Source: Pyxicephalus adspersus (taxonomy: Eukaryota; Chordata; Amphibia; Anura; Pyxicephalidae). Taken from it: a stretch of DNA of 64,000 nucleotides. Position numbers and translations under genes: made by a program. Below the pieces are notes generated by a model. It worked only from the letters and a program-made list of their open reading frames with translations. It ran no database searches and was not told the DNA's origin. This document shows positions 60,626 through 64,000 of the stretch, piece after piece (position 1 is the stretch's first letter; each line of letters starts with the position of its first letter). Location of the stretch: assembly GCF_032062135.1 (NCBI RefSeq), contig NC_092869.1:43656293-43720292 (forward strand). Direction: 5' to 3'.

Positions 60626-61782
60626 GATTAATTTTATATCATTAGGAATGTATCAGGAGGAGATGCTACAAGACAAGGTTATTGGGAACCATTGGGTGGA
60701 CAGAAGCTACAGGAGTTACAATAGAAATATCAGGAACATTCCTCTACTAGAAAACCTATAAGAAGCCAGAAGCAAAGCCCAGCAGGTTCCACCTATAATA
60801 AAATATTCCATTATAATATTCTGGCCCTTTAAGACATTCTATATTGACACCATGTATATATAACATTCCCCTGCACTGGAGAAATCCTTTACATTACACA
60901 GACGGTTTTCATATGTTTATCTAAAAGCTGTAAAACAGATCGACTCGGAGACGACTATCAGCAGGTTGAGGTTACGCGGTGTAAAATCCCCTTCTGGTTA
61001 TGACCCTCCCCCAGAGTGTATTTTATTAGGCGGCTTAAATACGCTAATGACTAATCAGACGGCTTTAACGGGTTCTTTTTCCAGAATTAACTGCAGTTAA
61101 ACAATTAAAAATAACTGTTACATTTCATGGCCTTTCAGCTGTTTCGCAACTTCGGTAATTTAAGGTGTGCGCACCGGAGCGCTGACTGCTCCACTGTTTG
61201 GTGACATCAGAAGGCGAAACGCAACAGTAATTAGCTGATTCATTCAAAGTGCCACATGAGGGATTCCGCTGCTCCAATCTGTGGGGTATTATCGTATTAC
61301 CAGGCAATATCTGCCCCCCCCCAGGGTATGACCGTCCGCCCCAAGCCGCACACTACCTGCCTTTCTCATTTTCCGGGGCTGGTAACAATTATCCGACCCA
61401 GAGATTTGTACAGGTGAAGCGTCTCGTTTTACACATTTTGTAACATTTTGGTCGGAGTCTCAGAACAAAAGAAGAATTGTTTCACCACGCAGCTTATAAA
61501 TTGCGTTCAGAGCTGCAGAAATTTACAATGAAACCGAAAAGGTCAAATTTCTGGGTCTCCGGATCACCAAATGGGGGGCAGAAGAAATGGAAGAGAACGA
61601 ACCCTAGAAATGAGTCATCGGACCCCTCCAGATAGCGGAGTCTGAAATCTACATGAAAAGGAGGAAATATAAATGATGGATATTGGGTCCAAATCAACTG
61701 GAAATAGACGCTGCTTAAAAATTGAAAATGAATATTATTGTTCAACATATGAAGTGCTTTCCTTATTCCTGCTTTTCACCCA
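60626..61782. other. unique DNA, partly CpG-retaining
   Basis: 60900-61450 is repeat-free with CpGs (GTGCGCACCGGAGCGC at 61166-61181). Regulatory conservation is possible but unshown. No exon is supported. Confidence 0.3.
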
Positions 61783-61784
61783 AT

Positions 61785-62722
61785 TAAATAGCTCTGACAT
61801 ATACCATAGTGCTGTATAGCTANNNNNNNNNNNNNNNNNNNNNNNNNNNNNNNNNNNNNNNNNNNNNNNNNNNNNNNNNNNNNNNNNNNNNNNNNNNNNN
61901 NNNNNNNNNNNNNNNNNNNNNNNNNNNNNNNNNNNNNNNNNNNNNNNNNNNNNNNNNNNNNNNNNNNNNNNNNNNNNNNNNNNNNNNNNNNNNNNNNNNN
62001 NNNNNNNNNNNNNNNNNNNNNNNNNNNNNNNNNNNNNNNNNNNNNNNNNNNNNNNNNNNNNNNNNNNNNNNNNNNNNNNNNNNNNNNNNNNNNNNNNNNN
62101 NNNNNNNNNNNNNNNNNNNNNNNNNNNNNNNNNNNNNNNNNNNNNNNNNNNNNNNNNNNNNNNNNNNNNNNNNNNNNNNNNNNNNNNNNNNNNNNNNNNN
62201 NNNNNNNNNNNNNNNNNNNNNNNNNNNNNNNNNNNNNNNNNNNNNNNNNNNNNNNNNNNNNNNNNNNNNNNNNNNNNNNNNNNNNNNNNNNNNNNNNNNN
62301 NNNNNNNNNNNNNNNNNNNNNNNNNNNNNNNNNNNNNNNNNNNNNNNNNNNNNNNNNNNNNNNNNNNNNNNNNNNNNNNNNNNNNNNNNNNNNNNNNNNN
62401 NNNNNNNNNNNNNNNNNNNNNNNNNNNNNNNNNNNNNNNNNNNNNNNNNNNNNNNNNNNNNNNNNNNNNNNNNNNNNNNNNNNNNNNNNNNNNNNNNNNN
62501 NNNNNNNNNNNNNNNNNNNNNNNNNACAGTCACACACTAATATTATACATTTATATATCTCTGACATATACCACAGTGCTGTACAGAGAACACTGAGCCG
62601 GTCCCATCAGTCTCTGTACAGAGGAGCTGACACTCTAATGCCCCCCCAATGTCACACACTATTATTATACATTTATATAGTTCTGACATATACTGTGGCG
62701 TTGTATAGTTTGCCCCAGTATC
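61785..62722 (-). repeat. 122-bp satellite array E, mostly gap
   Basis: Minus-strand monomers flank the N run (61823-62525). The right edge carries the junction GCCCCAGTATC... which on the minus strand reads GATACTGGGGCAAACTATAC, the same as in array D. Confidence 0.92.
61823..62525. other. assembly gap (703 N)
   Basis: A run of N inside satellite array E, the largest gap in the window. Confidence 0.99.
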
Positions 62723-62944
62723 TCTGCCGTGCTGGTCACTTTGGCCTTCATGTAATAGCAGATAGACCTGAAGGAATATATATTATTGGATATATGGAAT
62801 TTGTTTCCATGAAGTTAGCGGAATACAAACTTTTCCCCACATTACTCCAATAATAATTTTGTCGGATCGCCCATTCGATAACACAAATATACAAATCTCT
62901 AGATTTGGGATCGGTGGGCCCATCAGTTTATTTCTGGCCATTTA
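62723..62944. other. unique DNA, no feature recognised
   Basis: No gene or repeat recognised. Confidence 0.4.
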
Positions 62945-63107
62945 TCATCTTTCTGACATCCGTGGGTGTGACCGATGGGGCCACCGCAGCAAAACGCAGC
63001 ACCCCACCACGGTCAGGGGCCGGAGACAGCCCGGCAATGTTGTGTTAATATCTCGGTGGCCGGGAGGAGGTCGGGAAGACCCCTCAGATGAGAAGATATC
63101 TCCACCG

Positions 63108-63217
63108 TGCAGGAACAGGGGGGGGAAATTGAGGTTGGCGGGTTGGGGTAGGCGGTCTGAGCCGACGCAGGCCAGCGTCTTGTGCAGAAGCGACAGAACA
63201 ATGCGTCTCTGTTCCAG
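63108..63217 (-). CDS. weak candidate exon, product unknown
   Basis: On the minus strand a pyrimidine-rich stretch (TTTTCTTTCCGCACTTTCCC and onward) ends in CCAG at 63218, a plausible acceptor. The frame then reads LEQRRIVLSLLHKTLACVG and stays open to 62945, with G/C-rich third codon positions (about two thirds). A poor donor (CACG then GTGGAG) falls near 63108. An eight-base G-run at 63118-63125 makes the downstream frame unreliable. I recognise no family, and the + strand is open here too, so composition alone may explain it. Confidence 0.17.
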
Positions 63218-63574
63218 CTGGCCAGACAAATTGGAAACAGGGAAAGTGCGGAAAGAAAACTTGTGAATGAATAAAAGATTTCCCATTTCCAATTCCAGGC
63301 TGACCCTTTTCATCGTCTAACATATATATTATTTCAACTTTTTTTCTGCAAGACGAGAGATCTCAATTATGGGTTGGATTTGGCCATGGACATAAAACAC
63401 GGTGAGCCGCTCTGCAACAACGCATATCCAGAGACAGCTGACACAGCAAAAATTTAGAGAGGGCTCTGGGAGGATTTCATGGAGGACATGTGATGGTGTG
63501 TAAAAGGAATCATTGCAACAGGCAGCCCATACCAACCAATCAGAAACCAGAATTCCCAGCTGTAGCTATTGGGG
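63218..63574. other. unique DNA, no feature recognised
   Basis: No gene or repeat recognised. Confidence 0.4.
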
Positions 63575-63660
63575 ACTCTGACTAGGCTGAAATGATGTCA
63601 TCAGTCTGCTGCATGCAAGAGAAAGCATTTCCTCAGTCTTCTCTCCCCACTGATCTATTT
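63575..63660 (-). repeat. dispersed repeat (CAGTCTGATCAC family), inverted
   Basis: On the minus strand: GATCAGTGGGGAGAGAAGAC, TGAGGAAATGCTTTCTCTTG and CAGCAGACTGATGACATCAT. The same layout as the copies at 29205, 44790 and 56530, in opposite orientation. Confidence 0.65.
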
Positions 63661-64000
63661 TTTATCACAGAGCTGCACAGACATTTCTGAGCCACGAAGA
63701 TACCGGTGGCCATGAATGATGGCTGAACAAATATGGCTCCGTCCTTCTGGAGAGAAAAGCAGATGAATGGCTTGTCAGGGGGAGTTCTGTGATCCCTATG
63801 ATAGGGAATAAATACTCAGAAATGTTACCTTGCAGCAAAAGCAGCTCCTCCATGTGCATTACTGCAGACCAGAAGAACTACAAGACCCAGAAAGCCCCTG
63901 AAAGTTCTGGTACTGCAGTAGATGAAGATTCTGCTCGGTATTATTAGCTTATTAGGCAGAAGTTTGTGTGTGACCTCCAGATAAAAATGTCCTGGAATGG
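63661..64000. other. unique DNA, no feature recognised
   Basis: No gene recognised. GAACTACAAGACCCAG at 63875-63890 is a weak ZNF143-like match. Confidence 0.4.

Noticed and set aside
1..64000. A multi-gene novel system (defence, biosynthetic or mobile)
   Set aside because: No set of adjacent coding genes exists. Content is explained by repeats and non-coding DNA typical of a large amphibian genome.

Overview
The window looks like nuclear DNA of an amphibian, most likely a neobatrachian (ranoid) frog. This rests on the repeat families, recognised from memory and not by a search: an L2-type LINE 3' end, a tRNA-headed SINE with the same tail, palindromic MITEs ending in GGCCTGATTTATTAAAGC, Tc1-like and hAT-type remnants. 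Base composition is AT-rich with local CpG decay. No complete protein-coding gene is visible. The sequence behaves like an intron or intergenic stretch packed with transposon remnants and tandem repeats. Nearly all open frames are chance frames, frames through runs of N, or frames held open by tandem or low-complexity sequence. Two short exon-like segments (33486-33559 on +, and one ending at 63217 on -) are offered only as weak candidates.

Layout. 1-5.8 kb: unique DNA, a palindromic MITE and a G-rich 32-bp minisatellite with an assembly gap. 5.8-10.5 kb: an L2-type LINE tail, a foldback hAT-type MITE with 8-bp target duplication, a CpG-rich TTAA-type MITE nested in another inverted repeat, and a Tc1-like transposase remnant still showing DD34E spacing. 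10.5-24 kb: unique DNA alternating with satellite arrays (14.2, 18.9, 22.5 kb) and minisatellites of 35 bp and 40 bp. 24-33 kb: two blocks of a 72-bp minisatellite, a TTAA-type MITE, a fourth satellite array (30.3 kb) and a ~30-bp minisatellite around a gap. 33-45 kb: mostly unique DNA with a 0.25-kb tandem duplication, MITEs and a LINE fragment retaining the end of its reverse-transcriptase ORF. 45-57 kb: SINEs, LINE tails, palindromic MITEs, a near-perfect hairpin, and a Tigger/pogo-like element inserted in a SINE tail. 57-64 kb: another hAT-type MITE, an 0.8-kb almost pure pyrimidine tract, a second Tc1-like remnant, a 60-bp minisatellite and the fifth satellite array.

How the parts relate. 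The LINE at 40.3 kb, the SINE and the ~122-bp satellite share one 3' tail (GTACAGCRCTGCG...GCTATATAAAT). The SINE was presumably mobilised by the LINE. At 18.69-19.34 kb a SINE body runs straight into the satellite, which points to the satellite having arisen by tandem amplification of the SINE 3' end. Six of the seven N gaps lie inside tandem arrays, so true array lengths are unknown. I found no sign of an operon-like or defence-like novel system; the SINE-tail-to-satellite conversion is the most interesting structure here.
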